Assembly (NCBI RefSeq): GCF_024345225.1
Contig: NZ_BROD01000001.1
Location: forward strand, 2,738,362-2,802,361
Length of the DNA: 64,000 bases
Direction: 5' to 3'
From: Clostridium sp. TW13
Lineage (GTDB): Bacteria > Bacillota > Clostridia > Clostridiales > Clostridiaceae
Shown here: piece by piece, positions 7,730 to 17,002 of the stretch
Layout of the letters: each line of letters starts with the position of its first letter
Numbering within the stretch: position 1 is the first letter of the stretch
Program-made: the position numbers and the translations under genes
Notes under the pieces: model-generated
Database searches by the model: none
What the model was told of the DNA's origin: nothing
The model's input: only the letters and a program-made list of their open reading frames with translations

Positions 7730-10000
7730 ATGGATATAGATAATTTAGTCAATCAATTAACACTAGACGAAAAAGCCTCTCTCTGCTCAGGCAGTGAGAA
7801 AAATATGTGGCAAACTGAAGCTATAGAAAGACTTGGAATACCATCAATAACTATGACAGATGGCCCTTATGGAGTTGTAAAAAGATTATCTGGTTTTAGT
7901 GACCCGGTTCCTTCTACATGCTTTCCTGTTTCTTGCGCCATGTCATCTTCTTGGGATATAAACCTCATTCATAATATTGGAAAAGCTATTGGAGAAGAAT
8001 GTCAAGTAGAAAATGTAAATATCCTTTTTGCACCATCAATGAATATTCAGCGTTCTCCTCTAGGCGGTAGAAACTTTGAATACTATTCTGAAGATCCTAT
8101 ATTAAGCAGTGAAATGGCATCAGCCTTTGTAAAAGGGGTACAAAGTCAAGGTGTAGGTGCTTGTCTAAAACATTACATGGCAAATAATTCTGAATATCTA
8201 AGGCAAAACATTAATAATGTAATTAGCGAACAACCCTTAAACGAAATATATTTATACAATTTCGAAAGAACAATCAAAAATTCAAACCCTTATACCATTA
8301 TGACAGCCTATAACAAAGTTAATTGGGAGTACTGTGTAAAAAGTAGATATTTGCTAACAGAAATACTACGAAATAAATTTAACTTCGATGGGTTTGTTTT
8401 ATCTGATTGGTACGGAGTAGATTCAATTGTAGATTCTTTAAAAGCTGGTTTAGATTTAGAAATGCCTTATTCTTATGGTATAAGTAAGAAAAAAATTATT
8501 GATTCTGTTAAAAATGGAGATTTAGATGAAGCTACTCTTAACGAAGCTGTAAAAAGAATATTGAAAATAGTATTTAAAGTTAAGAATGCTGAAAAGCCTA
8601 ATGCTCAATATAGTAAGGAGGAACATAATAAATTTGCAAGAGAAGCAGCAAGAGATTGTATTGTTCTTTTAAAAAATGAAAATTCCCTTCTTCCTCTGAA
8701 AAAAGAAAAATTGCGAAAACATAAACTAGCTGTAATTGGAGAATATGCAAAAAATCCAAGGTATCAAGGGAATGGAAGTGCACATGTTACCCCTACAGTA
8801 ATTGAAAATGGCTATGATGAAATTGTAAAACTAGTGGGTAATTCAATTAAAATCAATTATTCAAAAGGATATAATTTATTAACTAGTTCCTCTGAAAATG
8901 ATAATTTACTCATAAATGAGGCACAAAAAAGCGCTGCAAAATCAGATGTTGCTATAATATTTCTCGGAACTCCAGATTCATATGATGGTGAAACTGCTGA
9001 TAGGGCCAATCTTGATTTACCAGCTAATCAGGTTAAGCTAATTAAAGAGATATATAAGGTTCAAAAAAATATAATAGTTGTGATTTATAATGGTTCCCCT
9101 GTTATTTTCTCAAACTGGTATCAATATGCTAACTCTATTATTGAAGCTTGGCTTCCTGGCCAAGCAGGTGCTGGAGCTATTGCAGATATTTTATTTGGCA
9201 TAGTAAATCCATCAGGAAAACTGTCCTGCACTTTTCCTATACAACTACCTGACAATCCAACCTATTTAGACTATATAAGTCCTGATAACAACTTGTTTTA
9301 TAGAGAAGATATTTTTGTAGGTTATAAATACTATGATAAAAAGAACATGCAAGTTCAATTCCCATTTGGCTTTGGATTATCCTACACTTCCTTCTGTTAT
9401 AGCAATTTAGAATTAAGTAAAAATGTACTAAAAGAAAATGACACTTTGGATATAAGCTTTATCATAAAAAATACAGGTTCTTACTTTGGTAAAGAAGTAG
9501 CACAACTTTATGTTCAATACAGCAAAAGTCCTATACCAAGACCTATAAAAGAATTAAAAGCCTTCTCAAAAGTGCCTCTTGCTCCTAATGAAGAAAAAAG
9601 TGTTAGCTTTACGCTTAATTCAAGAGATTTTTCCTATTATGATATTCTAACCAAAACATGGCAATTAGAAAGTGGACCTGTTCGCATTTTAGTTGGTACA
9701 TCCTCTAGACATATTTGTCTAGTTGGTAATATCTATATTCAATCTTCCTACCAACCTAAAATAACTTATACAGCAGAGAATTTTGCAAGGGACTTTCTTT
9801 CAAATCCTAAAACTGAAAATATTATTCGACCACTTCTTGTTTCTATAGCCAATTTGCTAAGTAATGATAAAGCTCTAGAGCAAACAATTAGTGAATTTCT
9901 GAAAGATATGCCAATAAAGAAATGGATTGTAATAAGTCGCGGAAGCTTTACTGAAAAAATGCTAGCTGATATTATTTCTCTTGCTAACACAGAAGGATAA
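7730..10000 (+). CDS. glycoside hydrolase family 3 beta-glucosidase-type enzyme
   Basis: A 756-residue GH3 enzyme without a signal peptide, so probably intracellular. It shows the (beta/alpha)8 domain with TDGPYGV and the nucleophile Asp226 in LSDWYGVDS, then the alpha/beta sandwich domain (GNGSAHVTP, GETADRANLDLP), then a fibronectin III-like domain (PFGFGLSYTSF). Family members cleave terminal beta-linked glucose or xylose from oligosaccharides. The last 80 residues after the FnIII-like domain are an extra tail also found in some clostridial members. It has its own promoter and terminator. It may serve cellobiose or plant glucoside use; no transporter is adjacent. Confidence 0.9.
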   Translation: MDIDNLVNQLTLDEKASLCSGSEKNMWQTEAIERLGIPSITMTDGPYGVVKRLSGFSDPVPSTCFPVSCAMSSSWDINLIHNIGKAIGEECQVENVNILFAPSMNIQRSPLGGRNFEYYSEDPILSSEMASAFVKGVQSQGVGACLKHYMANNSEYLRQNINNVISEQPLNEIYLYNFERTIKNSNPYTIMTAYNKVNWEYCVKSRYLLTEILRNKFNFDGFVLSDWYGVDSIVDSLKAGLDLEMPYSYGISKKKIIDSVKNGDLDEATLNEAVKRILKIVFKVKNAEKPNAQYSKEEHNKFAREAARDCIVLLKNENSLLPLKKEKLRKHKLAVIGEYAKNPRYQGNGSAHVTPTVIENGYDEIVKLVGNSIKINYSKGYNLLTSSSENDNLLINEAQKSAAKSDVAIIFLGTPDSYDGETADRANLDLPANQVKLIKEIYKVQKNIIVVIYNGSPVIFSNWYQYANSIIEAWLPGQAGAGAIADILFGIVNPSGKLSCTFPIQLPDNPTYLDYISPDNNLFYREDIFVGYKYYDKKNMQVQFPFGFGLSYTSFCYSNLELSKNVLKENDTLDISFIIKNTGSYFGKEVAQLYVQYSKSPIPRPIKELKAFSKVPLAPNEEKSVSFTLNSRDFSYYDILTKTWQLESGPVRILVGTSSRHICLVGNIYIQSSYQPKITYTAENFARDFLSNPKTENIIRPLLVSIANLLSNDKALEQTISEFLKDMPIKKWIVISRGSFTEKMLADIISLANTEG

Positions 10001-10003
10001 AAA

Positions 10004-10045
10004 TACCCTATAGGATAGGCTTTTTAATGCCTACTCTATAGGGTA
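10004..10045. terminator. bidirectional terminator between beta-glucosidase gene and the 13-kb operon
   Basis: Outer stem 10004-10013 with 10036-10045 and inner stem 10016-10020 with 10029-10033, followed by a T-rich tract on the plus strand. It lies between convergent genes. Confidence 0.8.
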
Positions 10046-10049
10046 CCTT

Positions 10050-11813
10050 TTATTTTTTTATTATATCTTTTATTTTTCTACAAACAATATCATTCATAAG
10101 TTCTTCTAATGATATTGGAATAGTCAAACTCCAATTGCTACCTCCAAATTTTCCTGGCAAATTAAATCTATATTTATTATATTCTTCATTTATTATACCC
10201 ATTGCTATCAACCAATCTATAATAGAATGAATACAAAAAACTGCATTTGAGTTTATCATACTTTTCATAATACTAACAACAAAATCTTTATTGCACTTTT
10301 CAGTAACTTCTTCTTCAGAGGTAATCAATTTACGAATTTTTTGTTTTTCACCAAATGTACTATTATACTCTTTTATTAATCCTTCTACTTGCCATTGATG
10401 CCTCCCAACTCTCTTTAATAGTTCTTCTACAGAATTTACATCCTCTTTCCATATAAGTCTATTTGAATTCAATTCAGATTTTTCAAATAGCTTACCAACT
10501 AATTCATTATAATCAAACTTTAAATAATAACAATATAATTTAAACCATTCCTCTTCAACAGAACCAGCTTCATTCTCCCACCAATCAGCAAAATTAGATG
10601 TATCATGGTTTGATAATACTATCATTGTATAAAAATCATACTCTTCTGGCTTAATATATTCATTAGTATTATTCCAATCCTTTTCCCAACGTTGAAAATT
10701 AATTATTGGTATTCCAAACTCTCTTACTACTGGTGTAAAGAATGTAGTAAAAGGTCCTAGATTTTCTGCACAAAACTTTATATTGCTATTTTCTATAATG
10801 AATTTTAGTATTTTTCTTCCTCTTTCTTCCCATTCCTTATGGGTAGATGGATAGAAAAATCCATTCATTCCAAGATTCTCCCAAGGTTCATCTTTATGAA
10901 TGCACCAAACTCTAAAAAAGCTTGGTGTATGATCTAATCTCATTATATTATAGAAATTCTCATTATAATCTAATCGTTGCTTCAAGAACTTAAAATTGTC
11001 TTCTATAATCCTATTCCAATTATATACCGGCTGATCTCCCCATCTCTGCCCTTTCCCATGAGAAGGTTCTTGTGGCAATCCAGAAACATAATCCATCATA
11101 AAAAATTCTCTATTGGCCCATATGTCAGAACTATCTCTTGCAACCATATAAAATAAATCTCCCATAATTTTTATATTTTTTGCATCCGCATATTTCTTGA
11201 CATCACTAAACTGCACAAAAAGCTGCCATTGCATCCATTTATAAAACAATATTAATTTTTTATGCTTCTTTTCAAATATCTCTAATTCCATTGTATCATG
11301 ATCTCTATAGGGCTTTTCCCACTCTTCCCATCTCTTAAATGAGAATTCATCTTTTAACGCCATAAATAACGCATAGTCATGAAGCCAATGTTTATTTTCC
11401 TCTACAAAATGAAAAAATTCTCCATCTTCTACAGAACTTTGTCTACTAAAAACATCATATAACAAATTTACCTTAGCAACTTGTACTCTATAATCTACAT
11501 AGCCTGTGCCAACAGGAAATTCTCTTCTTAACTGTTCAATTTCATCAGTTAAAAATTTCTCATCAATTCCTAATAATTTATCTAATGCAATATATACAGG
11601 GTCTATTGCAAAAAAACTAAATGGTGCATATATGGAATTATAACTATGATTCATAGGTAGTAACTGTAAAATATTATTTTCTGTCTCACTACACCAATCT
11701 ATCATCAATTTCAAGTCTTCAAAATCCCCTATTCCCACACTTCTTTTGGAATAAATTGAAAACAAAGGGATAAATACTCCTGTACTTTTTTGTAATTCTT
11801 GTACACACTGCAA
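10050..11813 (-). CDS. GH77 4-alpha-glucanotransferase-like protein (copy A, last gene of operon)
   Basis: A 587-residue amylomaltase-family protein. Conserved catalytic residues are visible: nucleophile Asp294 in MRLDHTPS, acid/base Glu350 in CAENLG, and Asp404 in SNHDTSN; RDSSDIWAN and GQRWGDQPVYNW are the usual substrate-loop motifs. Such enzymes move alpha-1,4-glucan segments between chains. The RLDH motif lacks the FRG that follows in ordinary MalQ, so acceptor use may differ. The start is TTG, two bases after the stop of the preceding gene, with GGAGGGG upstream. About 40% identical by eye to the adjacent copy B. It should act with the GT5 proteins on a cytoplasmic oligosaccharide. Confidence 0.85.
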   Translation of the reverse strand: MQCVQELQKSTGVFIPLFSIYSKRSVGIGDFEDLKLMIDWCSETENNILQLLPMNHSYNSIYAPFSFFAIDPVYIALDKLLGIDEKFLTDEIEQLRREFPVGTGYVDYRVQVAKVNLLYDVFSRQSSVEDGEFFHFVEENKHWLHDYALFMALKDEFSFKRWEEWEKPYRDHDTMELEIFEKKHKKLILFYKWMQWQLFVQFSDVKKYADAKNIKIMGDLFYMVARDSSDIWANREFFMMDYVSGLPQEPSHGKGQRWGDQPVYNWNRIIEDNFKFLKQRLDYNENFYNIMRLDHTPSFFRVWCIHKDEPWENLGMNGFFYPSTHKEWEERGRKILKFIIENSNIKFCAENLGPFTTFFTPVVREFGIPIINFQRWEKDWNNTNEYIKPEEYDFYTMIVLSNHDTSNFADWWENEAGSVEEEWFKLYCYYLKFDYNELVGKLFEKSELNSNRLIWKEDVNSVEELLKRVGRHQWQVEGLIKEYNSTFGEKQKIRKLITSEEEVTEKCNKDFVVSIMKSMINSNAVFCIHSIIDWLIAMGIINEEYNKYRFNLPGKFGGSNWSLTIPISLEELMNDIVCRKIKDIIKK

Positions 11814-11815
11814 TT

Positions 11816-13633
11816 TTACCCCTCCATAACTCTCTTTATTTCATCACACAAGTCTTTCTGAAAAAGTCTTTCTATATTTATTGGTAATGTCATTGTCCAA
11901 TTCTTTCCACTAACTGTTCCTGGGGTATTAAAACGATATCGATTATAATCTTTCTCTATAATTCCTAACAAACATAAATAATCTATTATAGAGGAAATTG
12001 ACCAAACTGCATTACTGTCTTTTAAAGTTTTCATAATAGCTTTCATAATTTCTTTATCACAACTTTCCCTCATAGTACCACTCAAATTCATAATATTCCA
12101 TAACTTTTCTTTCTCAAATGAATAATTACTATAATCATTAACTAACTCAGCAACTTCATCCTTATTTTTATGCAATTTGCTTAGCAAACCTTCCATTGAA
12201 TCTATAGAAGATTTCCACCTTAGTTTATTATCATTTGAAAGCTCACTATCAAATAATTGAATTTTCATTTCATCATAATCCAAATTATAATATTGACATA
12301 ATTGACTAAACCTTGAAGTATCTATTCTCCCCGCCTCATTTTCCCACCAATCAGCAAAATTAGAAGTATCATGATTTGATAAAGTTAAGACCGTAAGAGG
12401 ATTATAATCTTGAGGCAAAATAAAATTATGAGTTATATCCCAATCTTTTTCCCATCGATGAAAGCATATTGGTGGAATGCCCAATTTTCTTATTATCGGA
12501 GTATATTCACCGCATAAAGGGGCAAGATTTTCTGCACAAATTAACATTCTAGTGCTTTGTTGAATAACTTCCAATAACGTTTCTCCTTGTTCTTCCCACA
12601 CACTGGAATCCTCTGGATAAAAAAAGCCATTTAAACCTTCATCCTCTTGTGAAGCTTCCCTTTTAACACACCACATTCTAAATACTGAAGCAGCAGTATC
12701 AAGGCGTACTATATCATAAAAATTCTCATTATATTTGAATCGCTGCTTAATTAATTCATAATCATCATCTATGATATTCTTCCAATTGTACATAGATTGA
12801 TTTCCCCATCTTTGCCCCTTAGGGCACATTGGCTCGGGAGGCAATCCAGGCACAAGATCAATTCTAAAATACTTTCTTAAATTCCATACATCTGCACTAT
12901 CCCTGCCAACTATAAAAAACATATCTCCCATTACTAGAACATTCTTCGAATTAGCATATAACTTTACAGCTTTAAGTTGTTCATATAATTGCCACTGAAT
13001 CCACTTGAAAAACATTATCCTATCGCTATGCTCATTAGAGAACTGTTTTATTCTTTCCTCATCCTTATCTCTAAAGCACTCATCCCAATCTTCCCAAGTT
13101 TCTTGGCAATAATCAAACTTTAATGTAGTATATAAACAATAATATTCAATCCAATATTTATTTTCCTCAATAAATTTCTTAAAATCATTGCATTCTAATT
13201 CCATTAAATTCATCTGTTTATATACTTTGTACAAAAGATTTATTTTTGCATGCTTAACCTCATAATCTATATATCCTCTGCCTGTAGGAAAGTTTCTCTT
13301 TATTTCTTCTATGCCATCTCTAACCAAATCTTCTGGTACTCCTATAAGTTTATCTAATGCAATATATACTGGATCTAATGCAAAGAAGCTAAATGGAGCA
13401 TATGGGGAATTATGAAAATCATTTAATGGCATTAATTGAAGAATTTTATTACTTGTACGTTCACACCAGTCAACTATTAGCTTTAAATCTTCAAAATCTC
13501 CGCTTCCCATACTTCTAGTAGAATATATACTAAATAGAGGAACTAAAACCCCCATTCTTTTTTCAGATCCCATAGTTCTCCACTTTTCTTCTGAATAATA
13601 ATTTTCTATCTCTAAATCTATCAGGTTTTTCAT
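11816..13633 (-). CDS. GH77 4-alpha-glucanotransferase-like protein (copy B)
   Basis: A 605-residue tandem relative of the next gene. It keeps the nucleophile Asp312 (VRLDTAAS), acid/base Glu368 (CAENLA) and Asp422 (LSNHDTSN), but the His after the nucleophile is Thr, and PPEPMCPKGQRWGNQS replaces the normal donor loop. Activity is therefore likely, but specificity is probably changed. Its ATG overlaps the stop of the SIS gene by four bases, with GAGGAA upstream, indicating translational coupling. Two diverged GH77 copies side by side are unusual for simple maltose use, where one malQ is enough. Confidence 0.85.
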   Translation of the reverse strand: MKNLIDLEIENYYSEEKWRTMGSEKRMGVLVPLFSIYSTRSMGSGDFEDLKLIVDWCERTSNKILQLMPLNDFHNSPYAPFSFFALDPVYIALDKLIGVPEDLVRDGIEEIKRNFPTGRGYIDYEVKHAKINLLYKVYKQMNLMELECNDFKKFIEENKYWIEYYCLYTTLKFDYCQETWEDWDECFRDKDEERIKQFSNEHSDRIMFFKWIQWQLYEQLKAVKLYANSKNVLVMGDMFFIVGRDSADVWNLRKYFRIDLVPGLPPEPMCPKGQRWGNQSMYNWKNIIDDDYELIKQRFKYNENFYDIVRLDTAASVFRMWCVKREASQEDEGLNGFFYPEDSSVWEEQGETLLEVIQQSTRMLICAENLAPLCGEYTPIIRKLGIPPICFHRWEKDWDITHNFILPQDYNPLTVLTLSNHDTSNFADWWENEAGRIDTSRFSQLCQYYNLDYDEMKIQLFDSELSNDNKLRWKSSIDSMEGLLSKLHKNKDEVAELVNDYSNYSFEKEKLWNIMNLSGTMRESCDKEIMKAIMKTLKDSNAVWSISSIIDYLCLLGIIEKDYNRYRFNTPGTVSGKNWTMTLPINIERLFQKDLCDEIKRVMEG

Positions 13634-14229
13634 AGTGCAAGTTCCTCTATAACACCATATCTTTCTAATAAATACTCTTTTAATATAGTCATCATCATAT
13701 GATCCAAAACCATATGAATGTCTTCTACCTTTTGCATATCATCAATTGGCACATGAATATAGTTTTGAGCACATTTTTTTAATTTACCACCATTATATCC
13801 AACTAAAGCTATGGTTGCTGCCCCTTTATCATTAGCATACTGTATAGCTTGTACCACATTTTCTGAATTTCCACTTCCTGATATACCTATTACCATATCT
13901 TTTTCTGTTAGATAATTTTGAAGTTGAAATTTAAAAACTTCATTATATGCTATATCATTTGATATAGCTGTCAATGATGGAATATTATCATTTAAACATA
14001 TAAATTTGAACTTCTTAGATAACTTTTCACTCACTCCTTTATTAAAATCCACAACAAAATGTGAAGCTGTTGCCGCACTGCCCCCATTCCCGAAAATATA
14101 AATTGATCCTCCTCTATCATTTACCTCTACAAGTTTATTCATAACATTATTGATTTGTTCTCTATCCATAACATCAATAACCTGCATTAATTCCTCAAAA
14201 TATTTATCAATATTATCTACAAAATTCAT
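13630..14229 (-). CDS. gmhA: SIS-domain phosphoheptose isomerase-like protein (GmhA type)
   Basis: A 199-residue SIS protein resembling sedoheptulose-7-phosphate isomerase, which gives D-glycero-D-manno-heptose 7-phosphate. GNGGSAATASHFVVDF is the sugar-phosphate loop with the active-site histidine; the usual Glu four residues later is Asp here. GISGSGNSENVV is the second phosphate loop, and IHMVLDHMM holds the C-terminal histidines. It overlaps the preceding gene by four bases (ATGA). Its partners are the kinase at 18475-19497 and the fusion at 14226-15539, which supports the heptose assignment over other SIS enzymes. Confidence 0.82.
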   Translation of the reverse strand: MNFVDNIDKYFEELMQVIDVMDREQINNVMNKLVEVNDRGGSIYIFGNGGSAATASHFVVDFNKGVSEKLSKKFKFICLNDNIPSLTAISNDIAYNEVFKFQLQNYLTEKDMVIGISGSGNSENVVQAIQYANDKGAATIALVGYNGGKLKKCAQNYIHVPIDDMQKVEDIHMVLDHMMMTILKEYLLERYGVIEELAL

Positions 14230-15539
14230 ACCATTACCTCCTCAAAATTATTTTCTAAAATACTATTTATAGCTTTTGATAAGTTTTCAGCGTAAAAATC
14301 TGGTTTAACCATATATTTATTGTCTTTTCCACCTTCTCCTGTGGCCAAAAGAATTGTCTTTAAATTTGCATTCTTCCCTGTTTGAATATCTACTGTAGTA
14401 TCTCCTATAAAAAAAGACTTAGACAAATCTATATTGTATTTTCCAACTGCTTTTTCTATTAACCCAATAGCAGGTTTTCTACAATCACAATGTATCTTAA
14501 ATATTTTATTTTCATCAGGAAATCCTGAATCAGGATGGTGGGGACAATAAAATATATCATCCAAATAACAGCCTTGCTCACCTAAAATTGTTTCCATTTT
14601 TCTATGAATCTCTTCCAACTGATTAATTGTACATAAATTTCTTGCAATTATAGGCTGGTTAGTTATTACTATACTTATATACTCCGAACTATTTAATAAC
14701 TTTAATGCTTCAATAACATCATCTTCAATAATTAACTGATCTGGGTTGTATACTAATCCAACATATTTATTAATTGTTCCATCTCTATCAAGAAAAATTG
14801 CCTTTTGCTTAGAAGAAAGATTTCTGCTTTTTATAAAACCACTCTCCATATGCTTTTTTACAAGTTCATATCTCTCTGGTGTTCCCATATCTTTTATATA
14901 TTCTGTTGTTCTATAAGCATATATTTCTTCTTTTCCAATAAGATTTAGAACAACATCCTTCTCCAAATCCTGTTTCTTGTCCTTAAGCACATAATCAATC
15001 AAATCCTTTTTAAAAATGAATATTCCTGCATTTACACAGTTATTATAAAAGAAATTTCGCTTTTCATTCTTTTTAGCAATACCTTTTACCAACTGATTTT
15101 CATCAACTATCAAAATATCACTGTCATAAGGATGATTGTTAGGATGCACAATTAATGTTCCAATTCCTCCATTAGCTTTATGAAAATCTATAAACTTGTA
15201 CACATCAATATCAAAAATAATATCCCCATAAATTAATATAAAATCTTCTGTGAAAGTATTCTTAAGATAATATAAGGCTCCCGCAGTTCCTAATGGTTGA
15301 TTTTCTTCAAAATACTCTATATTTACTCCAAAATTCTTTCCATCACCAAAATACTCCTTAATCTTGAATCCTAAATACCCCACAATTATTAAAATATCTT
15401 TTATTCCATAGTTTTTTAAATTTTCAATCTGATATTCCAAGATAGGTCTCTCATTTATTGTTATTAAAGGTTTAGGAATATCCTTTGTATATTCTTTTAA
15501 CCGTGTTCCCATTCCCCCTGCTAAAATTACAGCCTTCAT
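14226..15539 (-). CDS. heptose-1-phosphate nucleotidyltransferase fused to heptose bisphosphate phosphatase (HddC-GmhB type)
   Basis: A 437-residue two-enzyme fusion. Residues 1-232 are a nucleotidyltransferase (LAGGMGTRLKEYTKDIPKPL signature, then DMGTPERYE), and residues 245-430 are a HAD phosphatase of the GmhB type: nucleophile and acid Asp251/Asp253 in FLDRDGTINK, zinc loop CPHHPD...HCDCRKP, and FIGDTTVDI. GmhB removes the 7-phosphate from heptose 1,7-bisphosphate, and the transferase then makes the NDP-heptose. The nucleotide (GDP, ADP or UDP) cannot be read from the sequence. The strong ribosome site GGGAGG fits. It catalyses the last two steps of the NDP-heptose route. Confidence 0.85.
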   Translation of the reverse strand: MKAVILAGGMGTRLKEYTKDIPKPLITINERPILEYQIENLKNYGIKDILIIVGYLGFKIKEYFGDGKNFGVNIEYFEENQPLGTAGALYYLKNTFTEDFILIYGDIIFDIDVYKFIDFHKANGGIGTLIVHPNNHPYDSDILIVDENQLVKGIAKKNEKRNFFYNNCVNAGIFIFKKDLIDYVLKDKKQDLEKDVVLNLIGKEEIYAYRTTEYIKDMGTPERYELVKKHMESGFIKSRNLSSKQKAIFLDRDGTINKYVGLVYNPDQLIIEDDVIEALKLLNSSEYISIVITNQPIIARNLCTINQLEEIHRKMETILGEQGCYLDDIFYCPHHPDSGFPDENKIFKIHCDCRKPAIGLIEKAVGKYNIDLSKSFFIGDTTVDIQTGKNANLKTILLATGEGGKDNKYMVKPDFYAENLSKAINSILENNFEEVMV

Positions 15540-15567
15540 ATTGTACCTCCCTTCTATTACTTATTGT

Positions 15568-16983
15568 TTAAACCTGTTTATATACATCAACATATTGTTC
15601 TACATATTTATCCCAACTATGATCCTCTAACATTCCATTCCTAACAACCTTTAACCAATCATCCTTCTTATGATACATTCTTATTGCCTTTCTAATTGTA
15701 TAAAGCATAACTTTTGCATTATATGGCTTAAAACAAAAACCATTTCCTTCTCCAGTAAGAGGATTATATTCTTTTATGCTGTCATTTAAACCTCCTACTT
15801 GATGAACTATTGGTACAGTGCCATACCTTAATGCAATTAATTGGCCAATTCCGCAAGGTTCATAACTAGATGGCATTAGGAATAAATCAGAACCAGCATA
15901 GGCCTTATATGCAAAATCATTATCATATAAAATAAAAGCAAATTTTTGTGGATATTCCTTTGCTGCTCTTCTAAAAAATTCTTCATACATAACATCCCCA
16001 TCTGATACTACTACAAATTGAATATCAGCTTTCATAATATCCTTAAATACGCTCCTTACTAAATCTAGCCCCTTTTCTGTCTTCAATCTAGAAAATAAAG
16101 AAATGATCGGGATATCTTCTCTTTCTTCAAATTTCAATTCTCGTTGTAAAAACCTCTTATTTTCATATTTTCCTTGTAAATTATAGGCATCATAATTTAC
16201 AAAAATCCTTGAATCTTTTGCTGGATTATTTATTTCAGTATCTAAGCCACAAAGGACTCCATAAATATTATTACTACGACTTTTCACAGTTTTATCTAGG
16301 GTTGCTCCATATTGTTCTGTTGCAATCTCTTTCGCATAAGTTGGACTTACAGTTGTAATAATATCTGCATAACTTATTCCTGCTTTCATAAAATTAATTT
16401 GGTCATAATAATCTATATTACAATTAACCAATTCATCCCAATCCAAGTCTAAGAAAACACAATTTTCCTTATCAAAAACACCTTGATATCCCATGTTGTG
16501 TATAGTAAATAGTGTTTTTACTGACTTACTAAATCCTTTAAATTTAGTTTTCAAAAGTACTGGAATATATCCAGTGTGCCAATCCTGGCAATGTAAAATA
16601 TCAGGATTAAAATCTAGGTGTGGTATAGCATGCAGAACTGCTTTACAAAAGTAGCAAAACCTTTGTACCTCATCACTATATCCATATAATTTATCTCTAC
16701 TAAAAAAATAGTCTGAATTAATAAAATACATCGGTACTCCATCATAAGTACAACTCTCAACAGTACACGGATAAATTTGATCTGACATATTAATGTCTAA
16801 CGATACAATATCATTTGTTTCCTTTGGGTAAGGCTTATACGGTTTATTAATTCTAGGCACAATAACTCTGGCATCAAAACCTAGTTTTATCAATTTTTTA
16901 GGAAGGGAATAATTGAATACTCCCATAGTTCCAGTTGTGAATGGATACACTTGGGAAGTAACAAACAAAATTGATTTTTTCAT
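15568..16983 (-). CDS. GT5 glycogen/starch synthase-like glycosyltransferase (copy A)
   Basis: A 471-residue GT-B enzyme of family GT5. Most catalytic residues match E. coli GlgA: His137 in CQDWHTGY, Arg300 and Lys305 in FSRLKTEKGLDL, and Glu376 in SSYEPCGIGQ. The N-terminal KxGGL motif that contacts the ADP-glucose diphosphate is replaced by TTGTMGV (residues 16-22). An active transferase with a different nucleotide sugar, perhaps the NDP-heptose made by its neighbours, is therefore plausible. It has an AAGGAGG site and lies 19 bases after the second GT5 gene. Cytoplasmic. Ordinary glycogen synthesis is less likely because no glgB, glgC or glgD is present. Confidence 0.85.
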   Translation of the reverse strand: MKKSILFVTSQVYPFTTGTMGVFNYSLPKKLIKLGFDARVIVPRINKPYKPYPKETNDIVSLDINMSDQIYPCTVESCTYDGVPMYFINSDYFFSRDKLYGYSDEVQRFCYFCKAVLHAIPHLDFNPDILHCQDWHTGYIPVLLKTKFKGFSKSVKTLFTIHNMGYQGVFDKENCVFLDLDWDELVNCNIDYYDQINFMKAGISYADIITTVSPTYAKEIATEQYGATLDKTVKSRSNNIYGVLCGLDTEINNPAKDSRIFVNYDAYNLQGKYENKRFLQRELKFEEREDIPIISLFSRLKTEKGLDLVRSVFKDIMKADIQFVVVSDGDVMYEEFFRRAAKEYPQKFAFILYDNDFAYKAYAGSDLFLMPSSYEPCGIGQLIALRYGTVPIVHQVGGLNDSIKEYNPLTGEGNGFCFKPYNAKVMLYTIRKAIRMYHKKDDWLKVVRNGMLEDHSWDKYVEQYVDVYKQV

Positions 16984-17002
16984 AGCATCCTCCTTGTATA
17001 CT

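Noticed and set aside
10050-16983. Ordinary glycogen metabolism operon
   Set aside because: No glgB, glgC, glgD or glgP; the GT5 proteins lack KxGGL and the heptose genes are interleaved.
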